Assembly: GCF_005048265.1 (NCBI RefSeq)
Contig: NZ_SUNH01000014.1
Span: 62,001 to 126,000 of the forward strand
Source of the DNA: Paracoccus hibiscisoli
Lineage (GTDB): Bacteria > Pseudomonadota > Alphaproteobacteria > Rhodobacterales > Rhodobacteraceae
Direction of reading: 5' to 3'
DNA length: 64,000 nucleotides
Shown: in pieces, positions 7,938 through 16,145 of the stretch
How positions within the stretch are numbered: position 1 is the stretch's first letter
Layout of the letters: each line of letters opens with the position of its first letter
The notes under the pieces: generated by a model
Database searches by the model: none
The model's input: the letters and a program-made list of their open reading frames with translations, nothing else
Told to the model about the DNA's origin: nothing
Made by a program: the position numbers and the translations under genes

Positions 7938-8837
7938 TCAGCGGTTCGGCCACAGCGTCGCGTGCCGGTTCACGTCCTTGTACAGCAGATAGCGGAACGG
8001 CCCCGGACCGCCGGCATAGCAGGCCTGCGGGCAGAAGGCGCGCAGCCACATGTAATCGCCGGGGCCGACCTCGACCCAATCGCGGTTCAGGCGATAGACG
8101 GCCTTGCCCTCCAGCACGAACAGGCCGTGTTCCATCACATGCGTTTCTGCAAAGGGGATCGAGCCGCCGGGTTTGAACGTCACCACGGTGATGTGCATGT
8201 CGTGGCGCAGATCGGCCGGGTCCATGAAGCGCGTCGTGCCCCAGGCCCCATCCGTGTCGGGCATCATGGACGGGGCGATGTCCTGCTCCTGCACCACGAT
8301 GGGCTCGGGTTTGTCGGTGCCGGCAAAGGGCTGCCACCGTTTGCGCCACCAGTGAAAGCCTGCGGGACCGGCGGTGCGGTTTCGGATCTGCCAGGGCGTG
8401 CCGGGGGGGATATAGGCGAACCCGCCGGGCGTCAGCAGATGTTCGGTGCCGTCGATCACCACCTGCATGTCGCCGCCGGTGACAAAGATCGCGTGCTGGA
8501 TTTCCGGGTCGTCATCGGGGGTGTCGCTGCCGCCGCCCTCGGCCAGTTCGACGATATACTGGCTGAAGGTTTCAGCGAACCCGGTCAGCGGTCGGGCCAG
8601 CATCCAGAACCGCATCCCCTGCCAGCCGGGCAGATAGCTGGTGACGATGTCGCGCATCACCGTTCGCGGGATCACCGCGTAGGCGTCGGTAAAGACCGCC
8701 GTGTCGGTGGTCATGCCCGTCTGCGGCGGCAGGCCCGCCACGGGCCCGGCATAGCGGATGCGCGGCGCGGTCGCGTCGTCTGTGGGCAGCGGGGCGATGT
8801 CGCCGGTGGGGGCGCCCGCGGGGCCGGTCTCGGTCAT
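7938..8837 (-). CDS. allE: (S)-ureidoglycine aminohydrolase (bicupin)
   Basis: Converts (S)-ureidoglycine to (S)-ureidoglycolate, releasing ammonia, in the late allantoin pathway. The 299 residues form two cupin barrels. The second barrel carries the Mn-binding HVMEHGLFVLEG region and the very conserved RAFCPQACYAGGPG and YLLYKDVNRH ending of AllE/UGHY. Its ATG overlaps the stop of the puuE-uraD gene by four bases (ATGA), so the two are translationally coupled. The enzymes that should act just before and after it (allantoate amidohydrolase, ureidoglycolate lyase) are not seen in the window. Confidence 0.93.
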   Translation of the reverse strand: MTETGPAGAPTGDIAPLPTDDATAPRIRYAGPVAGLPPQTGMTTDTAVFTDAYAVIPRTVMRDIVTSYLPGWQGMRFWMLARPLTGFAETFSQYIVELAEGGGSDTPDDDPEIQHAIFVTGGDMQVVIDGTEHLLTPGGFAYIPPGTPWQIRNRTAGPAGFHWWRKRWQPFAGTDKPEPIVVQEQDIAPSMMPDTDGAWGTTRFMDPADLRHDMHITVVTFKPGGSIPFAETHVMEHGLFVLEGKAVYRLNRDWVEVGPGDYMWLRAFCPQACYAGGPGPFRYLLYKDVNRHATLWPNR

Positions 8838-10240
8838 GTCAGGATCTCTTTCAGGCGGAGGGTGGCGATGCGGATGACCTGCGCCTCGGCTGTGGCGCGC
8901 TCAAGCGGGGTGGGGTTGTCCAGGCGGGTCTGCATGGCCGATAGGATGCCCGCCTTGTCATGGTCGCGGACCGCGATGATGAAGGGAAAGCCATGCTTGG
9001 CGACATAGGCGTCGTTCAGGCGGGTGAATTCGGCGCGTTCCCCGTCGGTCAGCGCATCCAGACCGGCGCTGGCCTGTTCGGCGGTGCTGTCGGCGGTCAG
9101 GCGTTTCGCCTGCGCCAGCTTGCCCGCCAGGTCGGGATGGGCCTGCAGAATGCCCAGACGTTCGTCGTCGCCCGATGCGCGAAAGATCTGCGCCATGCGA
9201 CCGGCCAGACCGCCCGGCGTGTCATGGACCGCGCCCATTTCCGCGTCCCAGACCCGTTCCGCGATGAAGGGCGAATGTTCATAGACGCTACCAAAGCGCG
9301 CCACGAACGCCTCACGGTCCATCTGCGAGGGGCGCAGGCGCGCGCGATACGGATGTTCGGTTGCCCAATGGCGCGCGATGTCAAGGCGGCTGGCGAACCA
9401 GACGCCCTCATGGCTGCGCGCATGGTCCAGGAAGCGCTGGATCGCCATCGCGCGACCGGGACGCCCGGCCAGGCGGCAATGCAGGCCCACCGACATCATC
9501 TTGGGCGCACCCGCCACCCCTTCGGCATAGAGCATGTCAAAGCTGTCGCGCAGATAGTCGAAGAAATCGGTCCCCGTGCCGAACCCCTGACCGCTGGAAA
9601 AGCGCATGTCGTTGGCGTCCATCGTATAGGGCACCATCAGCTGCGGGCGGCCCTCATGGACATGCCAATAGGGCAGTTCATCCGCGATGGTGTCGGCCAG
9701 GTATTCGAACCCGCCCTCTTCGCAGCCCAGGGCCACCGTGTTCATCGACGTGCGCCCCTGATAGAAGCCGCGCGGCCGCTCTCCGGTGATCGCGGTGTGC
9801 AGGGCCACGGCCTGGGCGATGTGATCGGCCTCGACCTCGCGCGGGACGTTGCGATAGTCGATCCATTTCAGGCCGTGGGTCGCGATCTCCCACCGGGCCT
9901 CCTGCATGGCGGCGACCTGTTCGGGGCTGCGCTCCAGCGCGGTTGCCACGCCATAGACGGTGATGGGCAGGTCTTTCAGCAGGCGATGCATCCGCCAAAA
10001 GCCCGACCGCGCGCCGTAATCATAGATCGATTCCATGTTCCAGTGCCGCTGGCCGGGCCAGGGCTGCGCGCCAATGATCTCGGACAGGAACGCCTCGGAG
10101 GAGGGGTCGCCGTGTTCGATGCTGTTCTCGCCGCCCTCCTCATAGTTCAGGACGATCTGGACGGCGATGCGGGCGCCGCCCGGCCAGCGGGGATCGGGGG
10201 TGGTCTGGCCATATCCGGTCAGGTCGCGGCTGTATCGCAT
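8834..10240 (-). CDS. puuE: Bifunctional PuuE-type allantoinase and OHCU decarboxylase (UraD)
   Basis: Fusion of 468 residues. Residues about 1-300 are a NodB-fold, PuuE-type allantoinase that opens allantoin to allantoate, with family blocks NYEEGGENS, YDYGARSGFWRM, ATHGLKWIDY and GFYQGRTS. Residues about 305-468 are UraD, which decarboxylates 2-oxo-4-hydroxy-4-carboxy-5-ureidoimidazoline to (S)-allantoin. His322 in EHSPFIAERVW is the expected catalytic His, and HPDLAGK and NDAYVAKHGFPF are also present. The fusion joins two consecutive pathway steps in one chain. The start is the ATG at 10240; the gene overlaps allE by four bases and is divergent from azgA across a region with a strong palindrome. 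Confidence 0.93.
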   Translation of the reverse strand: MRYSRDLTGYGQTTPDPRWPGGARIAVQIVLNYEEGGENSIEHGDPSSEAFLSEIIGAQPWPGQRHWNMESIYDYGARSGFWRMHRLLKDLPITVYGVATALERSPEQVAAMQEARWEIATHGLKWIDYRNVPREVEADHIAQAVALHTAITGERPRGFYQGRTSMNTVALGCEEGGFEYLADTIADELPYWHVHEGRPQLMVPYTMDANDMRFSSGQGFGTGTDFFDYLRDSFDMLYAEGVAGAPKMMSVGLHCRLAGRPGRAMAIQRFLDHARSHEGVWFASRLDIARHWATEHPYRARLRPSQMDREAFVARFGSVYEHSPFIAERVWDAEMGAVHDTPGGLAGRMAQIFRASGDDERLGILQAHPDLAGKLAQAKRLTADSTAEQASAGLDALTDGERAEFTRLNDAYVAKHGFPFIIAVRDHDKAGILSAMQTRLDNPTPLERATAEAQVIRIATLRLKEILT

Positions 10241-10346
10241 CGGGGTCCCCTTGTGCCTGTCGTTGCGTCAGCAAAGCCCGCCCGCGGCCCAAGGGCAAGC
10301 GGGCAGGGCCCGAATTCTGTATCAAGGATTGCGCGACAATCAGGGT

Positions 10347-10371
10347 GTCTTTCAATGAGGCATTGAAAGAC
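10347..10371. promoter_or_regulatory. Perfect 10-bp inverted repeat between puuE and the AzgA-type permease gene
   Basis: Arms GTCTTTCAAT (10347-10356) and ATTGAAAGAC (10362-10371) are exact reverse complements around GAGGC. The element lies in the 196-base divergent intergenic region, 107 bases from puuE and 66 from the permease start. With no T run and divergent genes on both sides, an operator is more likely than a terminator. Which regulator binds is not known; the nearby IclR- and LysR-type proteins are candidates. Confidence 0.65.
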
Positions 10372-10436
10372 TTGCGCGCCGGTGGCGATTGCGGCACTGC
10401 GCCCCACCGCCCAGTGTCGCGGCCAAGGGGGACTTC

Positions 10437-11738
10437 ATGGAACGTTATTTCGATCTTGCCGCCAAAGGCACCAGCATCCGGACCGAGGTGATCGCGGGCA
10501 TCACCACCTTCCTGACCATGGCCTATATCATCTTCGTCAACCCGGACATCCTGTCCACCACCGGCATGGACCGCAACGCGGTGTTCGTGGCGACCTGTCT
10601 GGCGGCGGCGGTGGGGTCGCTGATCATGGGGTTCTGGGCCAACTGGCCCATCGGCATGGCGCCGGGCATGGGGCTGAACGCGTTCTTTGCCTTCACCGTC
10701 GTGGGGATGATGGGGTTCACCTGGCAACAGGCTCTGGGCGCGGTCTTTATCAGCGGCCTGATCTTTCTATTCCTGTCGGTGACGGGCATCCGGCGCTGGC
10801 TGATCTCGGGGATCCCGGCTTCGATGCGCAGCGCCATCGCGGCGGGGATCGGGCTGTTCCTCGCGATCATCGCGCTGCAATCATCGGGGATCGTCGTCGG
10901 CAACCCGGCCACGCTGGTGGCCCTGGGGGATCTGACGCAGGCGGGTGCGCTGCTGACCATCGGCGGGTTCTTCGTGATCGTGGCGCTGGACGCGCTGCGC
11001 GTGACCGGGGCGATCCTGATCGGCATCCTGGCGGTCACGGTCGTCTCGATCGCCCTTGGCGTCAGCCAGTTCGGGGGCGTGGTGTCGATGCCGCCGTCGA
11101 TCGCGCCGACCTTTCTGCAGATGGACCTGCTGGGCGCGCTGACCTTTGGCATCGTGCAGGTGGTGCTGGTCATGGTGCTGGTCGAGGTCTTTGACGCCAC
11201 CGGCACGCTGATCGGCGTGGCCAAGCGCGCGGGCCTGCTGACCGAGGGGCCGACGCATACCAACAAGAACCTGGGCCGCGCGCTGATGGCCGATTCGACG
11301 GCGATCACCGCGGGCGCGATGCTGGGCACCTCGTCGACGACCGCCTATGTGGAAAGCGCGTCGGGCGTGCAGGCGGGGGGCCGCACGGGCCTGACCGCGG
11401 TGGTCGTGGGCGTGCTGTTCCTGGCCGCGATGTTCTTTGCGCCCCTGGCAGGCGCCGTGCCCGCCTATGCGACCGCGCCCGCGCTGCTCTATGTCGCGAC
11501 GCTGATGGTACGAGAGCTGTCGGAGGTCACCTGGGACGACGTGACCGAGGCCGCGCCTTCGGTCCTGACGGCGATTGCCATGCCGCTGACCTATTCCATC
11601 GCGAACGGGCTGGCCTTCGGCTTTATCAGCTATGCGGTGATCAAGCTGCTGACCGGCCGCGCGCGAGAGGTTCACGCCGCGACCTGGATCATCGCCGCGC
11701 TGTTCACGGCCAAATTCGCGCTGTTCGGCGCGCATTAG
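10437..11738 (+). CDS. NCS2-family purine permease (AzgA-like)
   Basis: Proton-coupled nucleobase uptake across the inner membrane. The 433 residues form about 12-14 helices of the AzgA/GhxP branch of NCS2, which takes up adenine, guanine and hypoxanthine. Typical blocks are the N-terminal ERYFDLAAKGTSIRTEVIAG, PGMGLNAFFAF, LVEVFDATGTLIGVA, ADSTAITAGAMLGTSSTT and SASGVQAGGRTGL. The ATG at 10437 follows an AAGGGGG ribosome binding site and begins the conserved N-terminus. It is divergent from puuE and convergent with the IclR gene (6-base gap), so it most likely supplies purines to this catabolic locus. Confidence 0.93.
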   Translation: MERYFDLAAKGTSIRTEVIAGITTFLTMAYIIFVNPDILSTTGMDRNAVFVATCLAAAVGSLIMGFWANWPIGMAPGMGLNAFFAFTVVGMMGFTWQQALGAVFISGLIFLFLSVTGIRRWLISGIPASMRSAIAAGIGLFLAIIALQSSGIVVGNPATLVALGDLTQAGALLTIGGFFVIVALDALRVTGAILIGILAVTVVSIALGVSQFGGVVSMPPSIAPTFLQMDLLGALTFGIVQVVLVMVLVEVFDATGTLIGVAKRAGLLTEGPTHTNKNLGRALMADSTAITAGAMLGTSSTTAYVESASGVQAGGRTGLTAVVVGVLFLAAMFFAPLAGAVPAYATAPALLYVATLMVRELSEVTWDDVTEAAPSVLTAIAMPLTYSIANGLAFGFISYAVIKLLTGRAREVHAATWIIAALFTAKFALFGAH

Positions 11739-11744
11739 GACGGA

Positions 11745-12545
11745 TCAGGCCGCCCGGCCACCCAGGGCTTCGGAGAGGGCGGCCGCGGCGGCGGCCACCA
11801 CGGCGCCCAGGGTCTTGACGTGTTCGGCCCCGATCCGGTTCGTCGGCCCGCTGACCGAGATGCCGGCGATGGCCTCTCCGGACAGGTCGAACACGGGGGC
11901 CGCGATGCAGCGCATGCCGCGGGTGCGCTCCTCATCGTCGAAGGAGAACCCGCGATGGCGGATGCGGGCCAGGTCCGCCTCCAGCGCGTCGCGGTCGGTC
12001 AGCGTGGTGTCGGTGAAGCGCGCAAGCGGACCCAGACCCGCGACGCTGTCGGGTCGGAACGCCAGCAGCGCCTTGCCGATGCCCGAGGCATGCAGGGGCG
12101 ATCGCGTGCCGGGCGGAAAGAAGGCGCGGATCGTCTCGGTCGTCTCGACCTGGCTCAGAAACAGCACGGAATCGCCCTGCAGGATGCCCAGGTTCGCGGT
12201 CTCTCCGGTGTGCTCCATCAGGGCGCGCATGATCGGGCGGGCGCGTTCCACCAGCCCCGACCGGCGCATGAAGGCCGACCCCAACCGGAACGCCTGCGGG
12301 CCGATGTTCCAGGCCTGGGTGGACGGATCGCTTTCCACCATGCCGCGCGTGGCCAGCGTGTGCAGCACGCGGTGCACGCTGGAGGGGGGCTGGCCCGCGC
12401 GGTCCGCGACCTCGGACAGGGTCAGCCCCGGGTGTGCGGCCAGCAGATCCAGCAGGTCCAGCGCCCGGTCCAGCGCCTGCACCGTGCCGGGGGCGTCGGG
12501 CAGGGTCTTGCGGGGGCGTCCGCGCTTGCGGGTCGGGTCGGCCAT
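11745..12545 (-). CDS. IclR-family transcriptional regulator
   Basis: Cytoplasmic regulator of 266 residues: a basic N-terminal tail, an IclR winged helix-turn-helix (about 22-85, with SEVADRAGQPPSSVHRVLHTL), and a C-terminal GAF-like effector domain (about 100-260, with SPLHASGIGKALLAF and GMRCIAAPVFD). A GGAGG ribosome binding site precedes the ATG. In purine and allantoin regions such proteins (for example AllR) often sense glyoxylate or allantoin; that effector is inferred from context only. A matching IclR-type box lies in the divergent region toward the UacT-like gene, so it probably controls that operon and itself. Confidence 0.9.
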   Translation of the reverse strand: MADPTRKRGRPRKTLPDAPGTVQALDRALDLLDLLAAHPGLTLSEVADRAGQPPSSVHRVLHTLATRGMVESDPSTQAWNIGPQAFRLGSAFMRRSGLVERARPIMRALMEHTGETANLGILQGDSVLFLSQVETTETIRAFFPPGTRSPLHASGIGKALLAFRPDSVAGLGPLARFTDTTLTDRDALEADLARIRHRGFSFDDEERTRGMRCIAAPVFDLSGEAIAGISVSGPTNRIGAEHVKTLGAVVAAAAAALSEALGGRAA

Positions 12546-12860
12546 TTTAGCGCCTCCGTTGATGGCGTCTTGCGCGATGGGCGAAAATCGCGCCCGGGTT
12601 GCGGAAATGCCGGCGAAATCGCAGATCGGCCCGCATGCGTCCTTATCGGACGAATTGGAAACGAGTTCCAGAATGTTTGTCGCAACCCCGGGGCTGTGTC
12701 AGGCTGCACCCGGGGAGACTGGGCCGCGGCCTGTGCCCGAACCTTGGGCAATCCCGGGGCGGGCCGATGCCGCAGCGCAGAATGAGCTTTGCCGTGGGGG
12801 CCCTTGGGGTCACGCTGCGGGGCAAAGGGTCCGGTGGGACCGACAGAACAGGGGGACATC
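12546..12860. other. Divergent regulatory region between the iclR-type and uacT-type genes
   Basis: These 315 bases contain no convincing gene. They hold the divergent promoters of the IclR gene and the uacT-uraH-puuD set. An IclR-like box lies at 12656-12670, and a stretch rich in G/C runs toward the UacT start with a ribosome binding site AGGGGGA near 12850. No known riboswitch fold was recognised. Confidence 0.5.
12656..12670. promoter_or_regulatory. Putative IclR-type operator
   Basis: TGGAA (12656-12660), five bases, then TTCCA (12666-12670). The spacing and both arms equal the outer positions of the IclR box (TGGAAATNATTTCCA) and resemble AllR sites. It is 110 bases upstream of the IclR-type start codon and 190 upstream of the permease. 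Confidence 0.6.
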
Positions 12861-14315
12861 ATGACCATCTCACGCATCGGCACGCCCGAGCAATTGCGCG
12901 ACCCGAACTATCTGCCGCCTTTGTGGTCGGCGGTGCCTCTGGGCATCCAGCATGTGCTGGCCATGTTCGTGGCGAACGTCACGCCCGCGATCATCGTGGC
13001 GGGGGCGGCGGGGTTCGGGTTCGGGTCCAACAGCGCCGATTTCCCCGAGATGCTGTATCTGATCCAGATGTCGATGCTGTTCGCGGGGGTGGCCACGCTG
13101 TTCCAGACCGTCACCATCGGGCGGGTGGGCGCGGCGCTGCCCATCGTGCAGGGGACGTCCTTCGCCTTCATCCCGATCATGATCCCGTTGGTGGCGGGCA
13201 AGGGGGTGGACGGGCTGGCCGCCCTGTTCACGGGCGTGCTGATCGGGGGGCTGTTCCATGCCGCCCTGGGCACGGTGATTGGGCGCATCCGGTTCGCGCT
13301 GCCGCCGCTGGTGACGGGGCTGGTGGTGCTGATGATCGGTCTGGCGCTGGTCAAGGTGGGCATCGAATATGCGGCGGGCGGCGTGCCGCTGAAGGCGCAG
13401 GGGTCGGATGCCTATGGCAGCTGGGCCAGCTGGTCTGCGGCGCTGGTGGTGATCGTCGTGACCCTGGGGCTGAAGTTCTTTGCGCGCGGGATGCTGTCGA
13501 TTTCGGCGGTGCTGGTGGGGATTGCGGCGGGCTATGTCTATTGCCTGCTGACCGGCAAGCTGCCGGTCGGGGCGATCACCGGGTCTTGGTCGCAGGCAGC
13601 GGCTTTCGCGCTGCCCATGCCGTTCAAGTACGGGTGGGAGATTTCCTTCGCGGCGATCATCGGGTTCTGCCTGATGGCCTTTGTGTCCGCCGTCGAGACG
13701 GTGGGCGACGTGTCGGGCATCACCAAGGGCGGCGCGGGCCGCGAGGCCACCGACCGCGAGATCGAGGGCGCGACCTATGCCGACGGCTTCGGCACCGCCG
13801 TGGCGGGGGTGTTCGGGGGGCTGCCCAACACGTCCTTCAGCCAGAATGTCGGCCTGATCGCCATGACCGGCGTCATGAGCCGCCATGTGGTGACCATCGG
13901 CGCGGTCTTTCTGATCCTGTGCGGGCTGGTCCCCAAGATCGGCGGGCTGATCCGCACCATTCCCATCGAGGTTCTGGGCGGAGGCGTGATCGTGATGTTC
14001 GGCATGGTGGTCGCGGCGGGTATCTCCATGCTGTCGGACGTGATCTGGAACCGGCGCAACATGGTGATCTTTGCGGTCGCGCTGTCGGTGGGCCTGGGGC
14101 TGCAGCTGGAGGCGATGGGCACCGCGCCCGGCGGCGTCGACGCGCTGCAGCACCTGCCCGAGACGCTGCGGGTGCTGGGGGCGTCGGGCATCCTGCCCGC
14201 CGCGCTGATCGCCATCGTGCTGAACCTGGTGCTGCCGCAGGAGCTGGCGGCGGAGGCCACCGAGGAGGTCAGCGGCGGGTTGTCGGGCCATGGCGCGGGC
14301 CTGCGCGACCGCTGA
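12861..14315 (+). CDS. NCS2-family urate/xanthine permease (UacT-like)
   Basis: Inner-membrane symporter of 484 residues with about 14 helices in the NAT/NCS2 branch that imports urate and xanthine. The NAT signature is visible in SFSQNVGLIAMTGVMSR (Gln-Asn-x-Gly-x4-Thr), as are PIVQGTSFAFIPIM and AFVSAVETVGD. Start ATG 12861 sits after AGGGGGAC; an upstream in-frame ATG gives no conserved sequence. It is the first gene of a set with uraH and puuD, separated from them by two perfect hairpins. Context favours urate or xanthine as the substrate. Confidence 0.92.
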   Translation: MTISRIGTPEQLRDPNYLPPLWSAVPLGIQHVLAMFVANVTPAIIVAGAAGFGFGSNSADFPEMLYLIQMSMLFAGVATLFQTVTIGRVGAALPIVQGTSFAFIPIMIPLVAGKGVDGLAALFTGVLIGGLFHAALGTVIGRIRFALPPLVTGLVVLMIGLALVKVGIEYAAGGVPLKAQGSDAYGSWASWSAALVVIVVTLGLKFFARGMLSISAVLVGIAAGYVYCLLTGKLPVGAITGSWSQAAAFALPMPFKYGWEISFAAIIGFCLMAFVSAVETVGDVSGITKGGAGREATDREIEGATYADGFGTAVAGVFGGLPNTSFSQNVGLIAMTGVMSRHVVTIGAVFLILCGLVPKIGGLIRTIPIEVLGGGVIVMFGMVVAAGISMLSDVIWNRRNMVIFAVALSVGLGLQLEAMGTAPGGVDALQHLPETLRVLGASGILPAALIAIVLNLVLPQELAAEATEEVSGGLSGHGAGLRDR

Positions 14316-14353
14316 CCAGGCGCAAGGGCGGCCGGGGCCGCCCTTGCGCCTGG
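14316..14353 (+). terminator. Perfect 18-bp hairpin directly after the permease stop codon
   Basis: Bases 14316-14333 pair exactly with 14336-14353, leaving a two-base centre. The stem begins immediately after the TGA. It lacks a T run, so it may act as a 3' stabiliser, a weak terminator or an attenuator before uraH-puuD. It is fully palindromic and so works on either strand. Confidence 0.6.
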
Positions 14354-14356
14354 TCT

Positions 14357-14381
14357 CCCGTCCCGGCGGGGCCGGGACGGG
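14357..14381 (+). repeat. Second perfect hairpin (11-bp stem) in the uacT-uraH gap
   Basis: CCCGTCCCGGC (14357-14367) and GCCGGGACGGG (14371-14381) with a GGG loop, three bases after the 18-bp hairpin. The two together form a tandem stem-loop array between a transporter gene and the enzyme genes. Confidence 0.6.
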
Positions 14382-14494
14382 CTGTGGGTGCGGGGGATTA
14401 TTCACGAAATCTTAAGACTGCCTTGCGAGGCTTGCGGCTCGAAGGGGGTGCGGGATCGGGTATCAGGGTGGAAAGCGACAAGAGGGGGGATGTG

Positions 14495-14848
14495 ATGCCC
14501 GGATTTCTGACGACCCATGTTCTGGACACCGCGCGCGGCGCGCCCGCCGCCGGCATGGAGGTGGTGCTGTTCTGTCTGGAGGGCGGCGTGCGAACCGAGC
14601 TGGCGCGGATGGTGACCAATGCGGACGGGCGTACCGATGCGCAGATCCTGCCCGAGGCGGAGTTCACGACCGGCACCTATGAGCTGGAGTTCCACGCCGG
14701 GGCTTGGATGGACGCGACGGGCATCGCGGCCGAGAGCCCGCGCTTTCTGGACGTGATCCCGATCCGGTTCGGCATGTCCCAGCACGATCATTATCACGTG
14801 CCGCTGCTGGTCTCTCCCTTCGGCTATTCGACCTATCGGGGCAGCTGA
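14495..14848 (+). CDS. uraH: 5-hydroxyisourate hydrolase (transthyretin-like)
   Basis: Hydrolyses 5-hydroxyisourate to OHCU, the step between urate oxidation and UraD. The 117 residues have the transthyretin-like fold signature: TTHVLDTARGAPAAGM at the N-terminus with the first catalytic His8, GRTD, and the C-terminal tetrapeptide YRGS that is diagnostic for HIU hydrolases. AGGGGGGA precedes the ATG at 14495. It ends one base before the puuD start, so the two enzymes acting in sequence are co-transcribed. No signal peptide, so cytoplasmic. Confidence 0.95.
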   Translation: MPGFLTTHVLDTARGAPAAGMEVVLFCLEGGVRTELARMVTNADGRTDAQILPEAEFTTGTYELEFHAGAWMDATGIAAESPRFLDVIPIRFGMSQHDHYHVPLLVSPFGYSTYRGS

Positions 14849-14849
14849 G

Positions 14850-16103
14850 ATGATCCCGGAAACCGCCATCCTGTGGGAATTCCTGTCCTTTGCCATCCGC
14901 TGGCTGCATGTGATCACGGCCATCGCCTGGATCGGGTCGTCCTTCTATTTCATTGCGCTGGATCTGGGTCTGCAGAAGGCGCCCGGCATGCCCAAGGGCG
15001 CACATGGTGAGGAATGGCAGGTCCATGGCGGGGGCTTTTACCACATCCAGAAATACCTGGTCGCGCCCGAGCGGATGCCCGAGCATCTGACCTGGTTCAA
15101 ATGGGAGAGCTATGCCACCTGGCTTTCGGGTGCCGCGCTGCTGATGGTCACCTATTGGGCGGGGGCGAACCTCTATCTGATCGAGCCGTCCAAGGCGGAT
15201 CTGGCGATCTGGCAGGCGATCGCGATTTCGGGCGGGTCGCTGGCGGTGGGCTGGCTGATCTATGACGGGCTGTGCAAGTCGCCCTTGGGCAACCGACCGA
15301 CGGTGCTGATGGGGCTGCTGTTCCTGGCGCTGGTGGCGATGGGCTGGGCCTATGACCAGATCTTCACGGGCCGTGCGGCGCTGCTGCATCTGGGGGCGTT
15401 CACGGCGACGATCATGACCGCCAACGTGTTCCTGATCATCATGCCGAACCAGCGCATCGTGGTGGGTGACCTCAAGGCCGGGCGCGCGCCCGATCCGAAA
15501 TACGGCAAGATCGCCAAGCTGCGCTCGACGCACAACAACTATCTGACGCTGCCGGTGATCTTCCTGATGCTGTCGAACCACTATCCGCTGGCCTTTGCCA
15601 GCCAGTACAACTGGCTGATCGCGGCGCTGATCTTTCTGATGGGGGTGACGATCCGGCATTTCTTCAACACGATGCATGCCCGCAAGGGGTATCAGTGGTG
15701 GACCTGGGCCGTCACCGTGATGCTGTTCATCGGGGTCATGTGGCTGTCGGCCCTGGGCATGAACCAGGACAGCTATGAGGAATCGATGGCCCGCCCCCTG
15801 ACCCCGGTCGAGGCGCGCTTTGCCCAAGCGCCGGGGTTCGAGGAGGCCAGTCAGGCCGTGATCGGCCGCTGCTCCATGTGCCATGCCCGAGAGCCGGTCT
15901 GGGACGGCATCCGCGTGGCCCCCAAGGGCGTCCTGCTGGAGACGCCCGCCGACATCGCCCGCGCCGCGCACCAGGTCTATCTGCAAGCGGGGCTGACCGA
16001 CGCGATGCCGCCCGCCAACATCACCGGCATGGAGGATGCCGAACGTGACGCCATCCTGCGCTGGTTCCGCCAGGTCGGCCCCTTGGGCGTCGCGGGGCTG
16101 TGA
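14850..16103 (+). CDS. puuD: Membrane-bound urate oxidase with C-terminal cytochrome c domain
   Basis: Oxidises urate to 5-hydroxyisourate without the soluble, oxygen-using uricase. The 417 residues contain a urate oxidase N-domain of about eight membrane helices (about 10-310, starting AIRWLHVITAIAWIGSSFY) and a C-terminal c-type cytochrome domain. The haem-binding motif is Cys341-Ser-Met-Cys344-His345, with a likely axial Met in AMPPANIT. This architecture implies electron delivery to the respiratory chain rather than hydrogen peroxide production. It follows uraH with one base between the stop and the ATG. No separate uricase is seen in the window. Confidence 0.93.
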   Translation: MIPETAILWEFLSFAIRWLHVITAIAWIGSSFYFIALDLGLQKAPGMPKGAHGEEWQVHGGGFYHIQKYLVAPERMPEHLTWFKWESYATWLSGAALLMVTYWAGANLYLIEPSKADLAIWQAIAISGGSLAVGWLIYDGLCKSPLGNRPTVLMGLLFLALVAMGWAYDQIFTGRAALLHLGAFTATIMTANVFLIIMPNQRIVVGDLKAGRAPDPKYGKIAKLRSTHNNYLTLPVIFLMLSNHYPLAFASQYNWLIAALIFLMGVTIRHFFNTMHARKGYQWWTWAVTVMLFIGVMWLSALGMNQDSYEESMARPLTPVEARFAQAPGFEEASQAVIGRCSMCHAREPVWDGIRVAPKGVLLETPADIARAAHQVYLQAGLTDAMPPANITGMEDAERDAILRWFRQVGPLGVAGL

Positions 16104-16145
16104 TTTCGGCTGACAGGCGCTGCTGCGCGCGCTAACAGGCGGGCG

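Noticed and set aside
10241..10436. Purine riboswitch upstream of the AzgA-type permease
   Set aside because: No purine-aptamer core pattern was seen; the palindrome there is better explained as an operator.
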